This document shows, piece after piece, positions 43,401 to 50,023 of a stretch of DNA of 64,000 bases; the first letter of the stretch is position 1, and the number at the start of each line of letters is the position of its first letter. The stretch comes from Chloracidobacterium sp. GTDB taxonomy: Bacteria > Acidobacteriota > Blastocatellia > Pyrinomonadales > Pyrinomonadaceae. The notes beneath the pieces are model-generated. The model was not told where the DNA came from and made no database searches. It saw nothing but the letters and a program-made list of their open reading frames with translations. A program made the position numbers and the translations under genes. The stretch lies in the NCBI GenBank assembly GCA_016706275.1, contig JADJJY010000003.1, forward strand, positions 496,001 through 560,000. Reading direction: 5' to 3'.

Positions 43401-44111
43401 GACAAATGGCAGCAAAAATGCCGCCTCGTGATGCTGCTGCCGCACGGATATGAGGGGCAGGGGCCTGAGCATTCGTCGGCGCGCCTTGAGCGATATTTGC
43501 AGCTTTGTGCTGAAAATAATATGCAGGTGTGCTATCCGACCACCCCGGCGCAATACTTTCACCTGCTCCGCCGTCAGGCAAAGCAAGAAGTCGTCAAACC
43601 GCTGGTAGTTATGACGCCAAAGAGCCTGCTGCGCCTACCGGCAGCGAGTTCGATAATGGCCGAGTTAGAATCGGGCGGATTCCAACCTGTCATCGACGAT
43701 GCCCGGATCACCGACCGTGCAAAGGTCAAACGCATAGTCTTATGCAGCGGCAAGGTCTTTTACGATCTCGACGCGGCCCGTGAAGAGAATGATAAAGGTG
43801 ATGTCTCCGTCGTCCGTGTCGAACAATTTTATCCGTTCCCGGCTGCAAAACTGTCCGATATCTTTGCATCTTATTCAAACGCAACCGAGATCGTCTGGAC
43901 GCAGGAAGAGCCGCAAAATATGGGCGGATGGACGTTTGTCGAGCCTCGGATCACCGCGATCTTGCCGGCAAATGCTTCGTTGCAATACATCGGCCGCGAC
44001 GCTTCGGCATCGCCCGCGACCGGTTCGTATGCGATACATAATCTTGAACAAAACAAGCTCGTCAATGACAGCTTGAATATCACCTCAAATGAAAGTTCGG
44101 CGGCGGTCTGA
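40407..44111 (+). CDS. kgd: Kgd/OdhA-type 2-oxoglutarate dehydrogenase E1 fused to E2 succinyltransferase domain
   Basis: 1234 aa, GTG start. Residues 1-45 match the SucA N-terminal segment (YVEGLLERYKTDPKLVDESW). After a Pro/Ala linker comes a 2-oxoacid dehydrogenase acyltransferase domain (about 95-325) whose motif TYDHRVIQGAESG keeps the catalytic His but has Gln for the usual Asp, exactly as in actinobacterial Kgd/OdhA. The ThDP-dependent E1 module fills 345-1234: YLGMAHRGRLNVL, GDAAFAGQGVVMET, NNQIGFTT, WEAQFGDF. It feeds the TCA cycle step from 2-oxoglutarate to succinyl-CoA. There is no lipoyl domain, so it must work with another E2. Confidence 0.93.
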   Translation: MSDKTTNFSEFIKESFGSNATYVEGLLERYKTDPKLVDESWQAYFGDLLSGGSPTAESSTVRIQPAQPVAETPVQPKPPVAVPLAADTESRPITGAAKKIVENMEQSLTVPTATSFRTIPVKILEENRRIINEHLAAQGKGKVSFTHIIAWAIIQSVKAYPHLNVGYGVVNGVPSRLEHQDINLGIAIDIEKKDGSRNLLVPNIKGANAMNFAEFFAGYNETVKKARDGKLEIADFQGTTISLTNPGTIGTAASNPRLMSGQSAIIATGAIEYPAEYSAMTNAALSSIGISKTVTVTSTYDHRVIQGAESGLFLAKIHTFLIGSEHFYDQIFADLEINYPPLRWAEDNNPSLFGGEREQIEKQANVLQLINTYRERGHLLADIDPLNMIEQRTSELDLEHFGLTVWDLDREFITGGLHGEQTATLRRILEILRKAYCGKVGIEYRHMASNTQKAWIRARVREQFVDTQPLRTETKIELLQKLIEAEQFEQFLHKKYLGQKRFSLEGCETVIPMLDQMVEGASARGVDEIYLGMAHRGRLNVLSNIVGDPETGAMAERIFTVFEGTSHPDFPADEGDVKYHQGAIGNRKTKSGRELKIQLSCNPSHLETVNPVVEGMARARQDELRDGGGLSRQDAYSHVLPLLLHGDAAFAGQGVVMETLQLAGLPGYRTGGTIHLVINNQIGFTTSPGLSRSSIYSTDAGHITQTPIFHVNGDDPEAAYRVVQIALDYRREFDKDVVIDLVGFRRLGHNEGDEPSYTQPVMYARVKAHPGTRHLYAQQLIREAVITDEALTAMTDKVVEKYEGILARAKDIAAKKPAKASLAAHAVDEDGSAVLETGVSSATLKQVSEKISLVPENFHINPKMVGQLARRAKMGDGEVPMDWAFGEAMAIGSLVLEGLPVRFSGQDSGRGTFSQRHANMYDTLTGDRWAPLNELQSEANPNARAYIFDSSLSEYGVLGFEYGYSVMAQDHLVAWEAQFGDFSNGAQIMIDQYISSSEDKWQQKCRLVMLLPHGYEGQGPEHSSARLERYLQLCAENNMQVCYPTTPAQYFHLLRRQAKQEVVKPLVVMTPKSLLRLPAASSIMAELESGGFQPVIDDARITDRAKVKRIVLCSGKVFYDLDAAREENDKGDVSVVRVEQFYPFPAAKLSDIFASYSNATEIVWTQEEPQNMGGWTFVEPRITAILPANASLQYIGRDASASPATGSYAIHNLEQNKLVNDSLNITSNESSAAV

Positions 44112-44130
44112 CACGCACCATCACAACATT

Positions 44131-45228
44131 ATGAAAAAATCACTACTGATCCTTACGCTTTTGCTAACTCTAACCACCGGCTGTTCGAGTACCGTTGACG
44201 TTAATGCTAATGGCAATGCTCCGGTCCCGGAGCCGACGCCAAAAAATCAGGACCCGATCACGATCGCGGCCGTCGGCGATATCATGATGGCATCGCCGTA
44301 CCCGAACGACAGCCGTATGCCGCCAAATGACGGTGCTGATCTTTTCAAAGAGGCAACGCCGATACTGTCTGCGGCGGACATCGCTTTTGGCAATCTCGAG
44401 GGGCCGATCGTCGATAGCGGAGCGTCCGGCAAATGCCGGCCCGGTTCGACGCAATGCTTTGCGTTTCGCACCCCGACGCGATACGGCAAATATTTGAAAG
44501 AAGCGGGTTTTGACATGATGAGCGTCGCCAATAATCACGCCGGAGATTTCGGCTTGCCGGGACGCACCAGCACGCAAAAAGTGCTCGATGAACAAGGCAT
44601 CAAATACGCCGGCAGCCTCGACCCGCCGGCGACCATCGCCTACACGGAAGTCAAAGGCAAAAAGGTCGCTCTCATCGCTTTTGGACATAATAACGGTATG
44701 CCCAACGTCAACGACCTCGACGGTGCCAAACAGCTCGTGACCGAAGCCAACAAAAAGGCCGATATCGTCATCATCTCGTTTCACGGCGGTGCCGAGGGAA
44801 CCAACGCCCAGAACGTGCCAAACCGTAACGAGATATTCCTGGGTGAAAATCGCGGCAACCTGCCCGCATTTGCCCACGCGGTCGTCGACGCCGGAGCCGA
44901 CATCGTGCTCGGCCACGGCCCGCACGTAATGCGCGGTATGGAGATGTACAAGGATCGCCTGATCGTTTATAGCATGGGCAATTTCTGCACCTACGGCTGG
45001 TTCCAACTCGCCGGTGAGACCGCTCTAAGCGAGATCGTCGAAGCCAAGCTAGCCGCCGACGGTAAATTCATCTCAGGCAAGATCAACGCGGTTAGACTAG
45101 AGGGTCGCGGCACACCCGTCCTGGATAAATCCGGTGCGTCCATCCGAGTCGTCCGCAACCTCTCAACAATGGATTTCGGAGCAAACGCCCCAAAGATAGC
45201 CGAAGACGGAACCATCACACCAAAGTAA
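44131..45228 (+). CDS. CapA-family lipoprotein (PGA_cap metallophosphatase-like)
   Basis: 365 aa from the ATG at 44131. Lipobox LTTGC (Cys18), then a PGA_cap domain: ITIAAVGDIMMAS, ADIAFGNLEGPIVD, FRTPTRYGKYLKEAGFDMMSVANNHAGDFG in parts, VIISFHGGAEG, ADIVLGHGPHVMRGMEMYKDRLIVYSMGNF in parts. The Asp/Asn/His pattern is that of calcineurin-like metallophosphoesterases. CapA is involved in poly-gamma-glutamate capsule export, but the family is broad and the substrate here is unknown. A strong terminator follows. Confidence 0.9.
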   Translation: MKKSLLILTLLLTLTTGCSSTVDVNANGNAPVPEPTPKNQDPITIAAVGDIMMASPYPNDSRMPPNDGADLFKEATPILSAADIAFGNLEGPIVDSGASGKCRPGSTQCFAFRTPTRYGKYLKEAGFDMMSVANNHAGDFGLPGRTSTQKVLDEQGIKYAGSLDPPATIAYTEVKGKKVALIAFGHNNGMPNVNDLDGAKQLVTEANKKADIVIISFHGGAEGTNAQNVPNRNEIFLGENRGNLPAFAHAVVDAGADIVLGHGPHVMRGMEMYKDRLIVYSMGNFCTYGWFQLAGETALSEIVEAKLAADGKFISGKINAVRLEGRGTPVLDKSGASIRVVRNLSTMDFGANAPKIAEDGTITPK

Positions 45229-45256
45229 CCGCCTTGAGCTTATCGAAACAAAATAA

Positions 45257-45282
45257 GGCTCCGCACAATGCGGGGCCTTTTT
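45257..45282 (+). terminator. Rho-independent terminator after the CapA-like gene
   Basis: GGCTCCGC (45257-45264) pairs with GCGGGGCC (45270-45277), loop ACAAT, followed by TTTTT. Confidence 0.88.
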
Positions 45283-45352
45283 CTTTGCGAAGAACTGCGG
45301 TTAGTGCTACAGTTCCGTCCGTAATCCAAAAAAACGGCCGGAGGGAACGATC

Positions 45353-45827
45353 ATGCGTCTTTTGACAGTAGCAGCCAGTATCGAGATCATTGCGACGGGA
45401 CTGATAGCTGGTATTTTTATAGCGATCGCGACCACTGAGCCGGCTCGGTTATCGCTTGAGCCGTCTGCTTTTTGTTCAGCTTCAGCAGGGAATTCACGTT
45501 GTTTATGCTCGTTTGATGCCGCCACTCGTAATAACGGCAATAATTGCAGGCCTCGTATGGCTGATCTTATTGCGAAAGCAGCTAATGTCAGCGGGCTTTT
45601 TGCTGGCGGCAATAGCAACCGTTTGTTCGATCGGAGCAATGATCCTGACGGTCAAGGTAAATTTCCCGCTAAACGATCTGTTAATGACATGGAACGCCGC
45701 CTCTCCGCCCGCAAACGTTAAGGCACTGTGGCTGCCGTGGGAAGACGCCCACATGATCCGCACCGTGATCTACGTCGTCGCTTTTGTTTCTGCTATAACT
45801 GGTAATAATCTATCTCGGAATAAATGA
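45353..45827 (+). pseudogene. DUF1772 membrane protein, single-base frameshift
   Basis: Two frames join into a 157-aa DUF1772-like protein with four hydrophobic segments: MRLLTVAASIEIIATGLIAG to LSLEPSAF, then VQLQQGIHVVYARLMPPLVI to the end. The junction is the T5 run at 45469-45473; removing one T restores one frame and normal length. Conserved features on both sides (PSAF, H-V-x-Y-x-R-x-MPP, FPLNDLLMTWN, W-x-x-x-H-x-x-RT) are intact, so a sequence error or a very recent mutation is likely. Function of the family is unknown. Confidence 0.7.
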
Positions 45828-45846
45828 ACATTCTTTACTACGGCGA

Positions 45847-46821
45847 ATGATCTTGGCGACCAAGCCAACCAATGTTACGAAGAGATTGGGAGAAATTAGA
45901 AAAGAAATGAAAGAAATTAAAGTGTCACGGTCACGCTCCCTTGGGGCAAAGGTGGTTTACGAAGCTCTGAAAGTTCTGTCAGAAGGCGGTGGCGAGATGA
46001 GGGGCCAGGAGGTAATTAGCTCCGTCGAAAAGCGGGTGGCGTTCGACTCTTGGGAATCAGAACAGTACGAGAAGACTGGCTATATTCGCTGGAAGTCATT
46101 TTTACATTTCTTTTCGATTGACTGCATAAAGGCAGGTTTCCTAGTCAAAAAGAAAGGTGTTTGGTTTATTACCCCTGAGGGCGAACAAACTCTGAAACTT
46201 GGGCCAATCGGCTTACTCGACGAAGCAACTAGAAAGTATCGCGAATGGAAAAAGCAAGCAGACTTAGCAAAGCCTAGCTTCACACAAGAGGTTACCGAAG
46301 AAGTTGATGAAGAAGACGACCGCCAGCGTGAAATGGCACTCGATGAAATCGAGGCCCTTGCGTTAGACGGGATTACAAAGGCGATCAATTCCAAAACGCC
46401 CTACGAATTTCAAGACCTTGCTGCTGCTCTGTTGCGTTCGATGGGTTACTTTACGCCATTCGTGGCTCCGCGAGGAAAAGATGGCGGCGTGGACATAATG
46501 GCCTATCGTGATCCGCTAGGCACACAGTCCCCTCGAATTAAGGTACAAATCAAACATCGTGAATCAACAACGCCTGTACCGGACGTTCGGCAATTGATGG
46601 GATTGCTTCAAAAGGATGGAGATGTCGGCATATTCTTTTCGACGGGCGGTTTTACACCCGACGCGAAATCAACTGCTCGTAGCTCGCATGTCCATGTCGA
46701 ATTGATAGACCTCGAACGTTTTATCGATCTTTGGCGCCAGTTCTACGACAAACTAAGCGACGAAGACAAGGCAATGTTGCCATTAACTCCTGTTTATTTC
46801 ATTGCGCCGGCTAACATTTAA
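45847..46821 (+). CDS. Mrr-like restriction endonuclease
   Basis: 324 aa. The N-terminal winged-helix domain (about 30-125) matches Mrr_N. An acidic linker (150-160) leads to the Mrr catalytic domain (185-315): Glu187, GKDGGVDIMAYRDPLG with Asp216, and VQIKHR with Gln234 and Lys236, the D-(E/Q)-x-K nuclease core. Mrr enzymes cleave methylated foreign DNA. The coding sequence looks more AT-rich than the housekeeping genes around it, which fits horizontal acquisition. The next gene (46842) follows by 20 nt and may be a partner. Confidence 0.88.
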   Translation: MILATKPTNVTKRLGEIRKEMKEIKVSRSRSLGAKVVYEALKVLSEGGGEMRGQEVISSVEKRVAFDSWESEQYEKTGYIRWKSFLHFFSIDCIKAGFLVKKKGVWFITPEGEQTLKLGPIGLLDEATRKYREWKKQADLAKPSFTQEVTEEVDEEDDRQREMALDEIEALALDGITKAINSKTPYEFQDLAAALLRSMGYFTPFVAPRGKDGGVDIMAYRDPLGTQSPRIKVQIKHRESTTPVPDVRQLMGLLQKDGDVGIFFSTGGFTPDAKSTARSSHVHVELIDLERFIDLWRQFYDKLSDEDKAMLPLTPVYFIAPANI

Positions 46822-46841
46822 TTAAACTATTCGGTTTGCCT

Positions 46842-47522
46842 ATGATCGTGTCAGTTACCGAGAAATTCTCCAAATCCTATCTTTCAACTTCTGTCTTTGT
46901 TAGCAGAGCCTACAAAGCTGTAGAACAAATTAGCAAGACGGACTTCTTTATGCGTCCCCGAGGCTGCAAGGAAGTTATAGAAGAGATTATTCCGATAGCT
47001 GCCTTCTTGAAACATTTTGAGATCCCGGGAAGGTCAGTGAAATGTAAGTATTACGGCGGAAACCACAATTATGATGCGAAAATTCGTATCGATGGAAGTT
47101 TTGTCGAGCAAGGGTATTTTGAGGCGAACTATTTTCTTGAAGTAACGACAGCGATTTCAAAGAACGAGCATCTGGCGAGAGAGGAGTTAGCGCTAACTGG
47201 CTTCACATTTGGTGACGGAGATATTAGAAGCGAAGGAAGCAAACAAAAAGGGACATACAAAGTTCTTTCGCACGCAGCAGCAGAGAATCACGACGCTCCG
47301 GTCACTAAAGCTTCCAAGTTAATCACAGAGTGTTTGGTGAAAAAAGCGAAAAAACAATACCCAAACCCATGCATTTTACTTGTCCAAGTGGAGCCAGAGC
47401 GGCCTCCGACAATTCACGAATGGTCAACGATCGTGAAAAGTATTCGGGATAGCGTTGATCGCGAAGCGTTCGCCCTAACCTTTATTGTGAATGCTTGGCG
47501 AAATACTGTGATTCAAATATAG
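46842..47522 (+). CDS. Unknown protein downstream of mrr
   Basis: 226 aa from the ATG at 46842. Alpha-beta composition, no signal peptide or membrane helix. Notable stretches: RPRGCKEVIEEIIPIAAFLKHF as RPRGCKEVIEEI and PIAAFLKHF, KCKYYGGNHNYDAKIRIDGS, EVTTAISKNEHLAREEL and NPCILLVQVEP. The E-V-T-x10-E and late hydrophobic strand could belong to a nuclease-like fold, but I cannot show an active site. AT-rich like mrr. Possibly part of the same defence unit. Confidence 0.5.
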   Translation: MIVSVTEKFSKSYLSTSVFVSRAYKAVEQISKTDFFMRPRGCKEVIEEIIPIAAFLKHFEIPGRSVKCKYYGGNHNYDAKIRIDGSFVEQGYFEANYFLEVTTAISKNEHLAREELALTGFTFGDGDIRSEGSKQKGTYKVLSHAAAENHDAPVTKASKLITECLVKKAKKQYPNPCILLVQVEPERPPTIHEWSTIVKSIRDSVDREAFALTFIVNAWRNTVIQI

Positions 47523-47634
47523 GGACGAGTATTTCAGCCAAAAAGCCAATAAAGACGACCAGCATACCCTTTTGATCGAGTAGTTTCACGCTAGTAATAG
47601 AACGGAAAGAACAGGGGAAGACCTGCAGGCGTGC

Positions 47635-47817
47635 TCAAATCGGCAGTTTGAAGATCTCCCACTTTTCTCGGAGGTCTTTTTCGATCTCAACGATGAGTTG
47701 GGCCTTTTCTTTTTGGTGGGGTTTGGCAAAGGTGTTTGTCAGGATGTCGAACATTCGTACAAGCTCGATCGAAACCGTCATATAAACATCATCTTTTTCG
47801 TCCTGTGTCAGAGCCAT
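47635..47817 (-). CDS. Small protein of unknown function
   Basis: 60 aa from the ATG at 47817, with AGGAGA 7 nt upstream. Two amphipathic helices: MALTQDEKDDVYMTVSIELV and AKPHQKEKAQLIVEIEKDLR. Soluble, acidic-basic balanced, no cysteine. The clear ribosome site supports a real gene. No family recognised. Confidence 0.55.
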   Translation of the reverse strand: MALTQDEKDDVYMTVSIELVRMFDILTNTFAKPHQKEKAQLIVEIEKDLREKWEIFKLPI

Positions 47818-48249
47818 ATTTATTCTCCTAGTGTAAACCAAAATAATATAATCCAATTCGGTATGCCAATTATGTACGCTTTCGCACAAAACAGCAAAAA
47901 TAAGAAAAAACATAGAAAACCCTGTATTTACGGGCTTTCTCTAGTCTTTAGCTGTCTCCCTGAACACTAAAGGCGTCTCCCTGAACGCTGACGGAGGCTC
48001 CCTGAGCACTGACGGCGGCTCCCTGAGCACTGACGGCGGCTCCCTGAGTACTGACGGCGTCTCCCTGACCATTGCGGGCGTCTCCCTGACCACTGACGGC
48101 GTTCCCTTTACAACTGACGGCGTTTCCCTAAGTACTGCGGGCGCCGACTGCCTTGCTGGGGGAAGTATTTGCTTGACCAACGGGGAAACCTTGAGTATAT
48201 TGGTGTTGTTTTTTTTTCCAGACAAAAATTCACATTGGAGGTTAAGTAG
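47818..48249. other. Gene-free stretch with 21-nt array, upstream of 48250
   Basis: 432 nt without a credible gene. It holds the promoter region of the small gene at 47817, an AT-rich part, the nine-unit 21-nt array (47955-48143), a few decayed units up to about 48185, and the GGAGG ribosome site (48236-48240) of the 48250 gene. Confidence 0.75.
47955..48143. repeat. Tandem array of nine 21-nt units (CTCCCTGA type)
   Basis: Units start at 47955, 47976, 47997, 48018, 48039, 48060, 48081, 48102 and 48123. The common core is CTCCCTGA followed by NCACTGACGGCG; units 3 and 4 are identical and unit 5 differs at one base. There are no spacers. The unit sequence is unrelated to the arrays at 25040 and 25342 but the period is identical. 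Confidence 0.92.
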
Positions 48250-48951
48250 ATGGCTACACGAGACTGGTATGCACAAGGCCTAAACGCGCTTGCGGCGTGG
48301 TGGGCTAATTTTATTGTTCGCAGAGCGGAGTTTGCCGCTAAATATGCGGTTCTCACCGACAAAGCGGCAGAGCTAAATGCGGCTGGTGCGTGGATCGCCT
48401 ACTGGGTCGCTCAACGTAACTCTTTTTCCGACGGGAGTCAGCAGTTCACCGCATATTTCAATACCATTGCGGGAAACAATCCGAGCGCCGAACCGCCGAA
48501 ATCATTTAATTGGGCGCTTGCGGGAGTGCCTCCAGCCGAGCCGACACCCGGAATTGAATTTCTGATCCGTGAGGTTCGGCGTGAAGTTGTCGGGCTGACA
48601 AACTATGCAAAGGCTGACGGTGAGGCACTTGGGTTTGAATCGTCAACCAAAGAGGCGATCAGCGAAATGGACCTCAAACCGACAATTCAGGCATTCGGGG
48701 CAGCTACCAATCATCATTTCTCTATCGTCGTTTCGGGACGCGACGGCATCGACATGTGGGATGTCTATATCCTCAGGAAAGACGAGGCATGGACAAAAAT
48801 CGAAACATGTAGCGGCAAATCCGCCGACATATCAGTCTCGCTCACTACACCCGGCAACGCAGAACAGATACAGGTTCGCGTTCAGCTTCGCAAAAATAAC
48901 GCCGACTATGGACAGGCTTCAGACCCTGTTTATGTGACGCTCAATCCGTAG
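48250..48951 (+). CDS. Orphan 233-aa protein with helical N-terminus and Fn3-like C-terminus
   Basis: Strong GGAGG ribosome site before the ATG. Residues 1-75 are helical and Trp/Ala-rich (TRDWYAQGLNALAAWWANFI, AGAWIAYWVAQRNSF). The middle carries PEP-like PPAEPTPGIEF and a further helix (REVRREVVGLTNYAKADG). The C-terminal 75 residues look like a fibronectin-III-like sheet (HHFSIVVSGRDGIDMWDVYI, EQIQVRVQLRKNNADYGQAS, DPVYVTLNP). No signal peptide. It resembles cytosolic hypothetical proteins seen next to tandem-repeat arrays, and here the CTCCCTGA array lies about 107 nt upstream. A terminator follows. Confidence 0.65.
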   Translation: MATRDWYAQGLNALAAWWANFIVRRAEFAAKYAVLTDKAAELNAAGAWIAYWVAQRNSFSDGSQQFTAYFNTIAGNNPSAEPPKSFNWALAGVPPAEPTPGIEFLIREVRREVVGLTNYAKADGEALGFESSTKEAISEMDLKPTIQAFGAATNHHFSIVVSGRDGIDMWDVYILRKDEAWTKIETCSGKSADISVSLTTPGNAEQIQVRVQLRKNNADYGQASDPVYVTLNP

Positions 48952-48963
48952 CGTTAAGAGTAG

Positions 48964-49006
48964 CGGCTTTAGCCGTGAAATCACGCGTAAACGCGTAACT
49001 CTGAAC
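48964..49006. repeat. Paired palindromes CGGCTTTAGCCG and ACGCGTAAACGCGT, family copy 2
   Basis: CGGCTTTAGCCG (48964-48975) recurs at 35843-35854 inside the CCACTAGC element. ACGCGTAAACGCGT (48983-48996) and its tail match 29919-29942. The two hairpins sit back to back just past the 48250 gene. Confidence 0.75.
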
Positions 49007-49014
49007 GAAGAATA

Positions 49015-49044
49015 GGCCGTGGGCATTACGCTCGCGGCCTTTTT
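49015..49044 (+). terminator. Rho-independent terminator after the 48250 gene
   Basis: GGCCGTGGGC (49015-49024) pairs with GCTCGCGGCC (49030-49039) with two G-T wobbles, loop ATTAC, then TTTTT. Confidence 0.85.
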
Positions 49045-49078
49045 CAATTGCAATTCCCATCTTCGTCACCGGCGGCGG

Positions 49079-49879
49079 TCACTTTTTCTTTTTATTGATC
49101 TGCTCAATTAGCTTGGCGGCGCGGTTGCGGGCCATGAGGGGGAGACGTTCGTCGGTAGTAAGTTCCGTCAAAAACGGGATGAGATGCGGCGGGTCGGAGA
49201 TCTCTTTGCGGTTGATATACGCGGCGATCGCCTCGATCAGGCCCGGCGTCTGTAACGGCTGATTTTCGCGGGCCAGGATGATCTCAAACCGCCAGGTATA
49301 TTCGTTGCTGATGCGACGATACTCGTCCATCAGTGCCATGGCTTCTTTATTTTCGGTCCAGTTGTATTTTGCGATCCGCTCTTTCCCATCCCGCACCACC
49401 TTGAGCGTCATGTTGCCCATATGCGAATAATCGCGTGTCGGGTACTGATAGCTCTCGGTCGAGTTGATAAAATCCAGTGCCGCTAACGCAGCGTTTATCT
49501 TTTCGAGAGTCGCCGCCGTCAGTTGCAGCGGGTCGGTCCAAATCTCGTCGTAACCGTCCTTTGTCAATGCGATCTGCCCTTTGCCGTTAGCATCATGCTC
49601 AATAGCGATGTGCGAATAGGTAAATCCGGGACGGTCGAAATCGTAAAAATACGTCGGCGTATAGCTTTTGCTTACCGTTGTTTTTTTGACATCTACCGGA
49701 CGTTCATTTTTCTTACCCGGCAAAGGCGTAGACGTTGCTGTCGGGGTTGGTGCCGGAGTGGCAGTCACAACGGGTGCAGCAGGCTTAGGCTTTGGATTCT
49801 TTTTGACCTGCGCCGACAAAGCAAGCGGGATCGCGCTTAAAAGAATCAATAAGATAATGGCCTTAAAAGTCGGTTTCAT
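49079..49879 (-). CDS. Hypothetical secreted protein
   Basis: 266 aa from the ATG at 49879. Signal peptide (1-20, ending LSA), then a low-complexity linker rich in Lys, Pro, Thr and Ala, typical of periplasmic spacers. The folded part (about 75-266) has YFYDFDRPGFTYSHIAIEHD, ALAALDFINSTESYQY and a helical C-terminus ending in KKKK. No family known. Convergent with the 48250 gene. Confidence 0.6.
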   Translation of the reverse strand: MKPTFKAIILLILLSAIPLALSAQVKKNPKPKPAAPVVTATPAPTPTATSTPLPGKKNERPVDVKKTTVSKSYTPTYFYDFDRPGFTYSHIAIEHDANGKGQIALTKDGYDEIWTDPLQLTAATLEKINAALAALDFINSTESYQYPTRDYSHMGNMTLKVVRDGKERIAKYNWTENKEAMALMDEYRRISNEYTWRFEIILARENQPLQTPGLIEAIAAYINRKEISDPPHLIPFLTELTTDERLPLMARNRAAKLIEQINKKKK

Positions 49880-50023
49880 TGGGTACAAGTCTATCTAAAG
49901 CGATGGGAATTCAAAATCGCGCGTCGACGTAGTTTTTGATGCGGCAAGTCGGGTGCTGGTTGGCATTGGCGGAACCCAGTCGCTACCGCTCCCGGTTCTG
50001 ACCCTGTCACTGTTCACTATTAA

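Noticed and set aside
47941..48276. Minus-strand frame of 7-residue repeats (RETPSVV type) across the third array
   Set aside because: Same reason: produced by the 21-nt period; it overlaps the start of the real 48250 gene.
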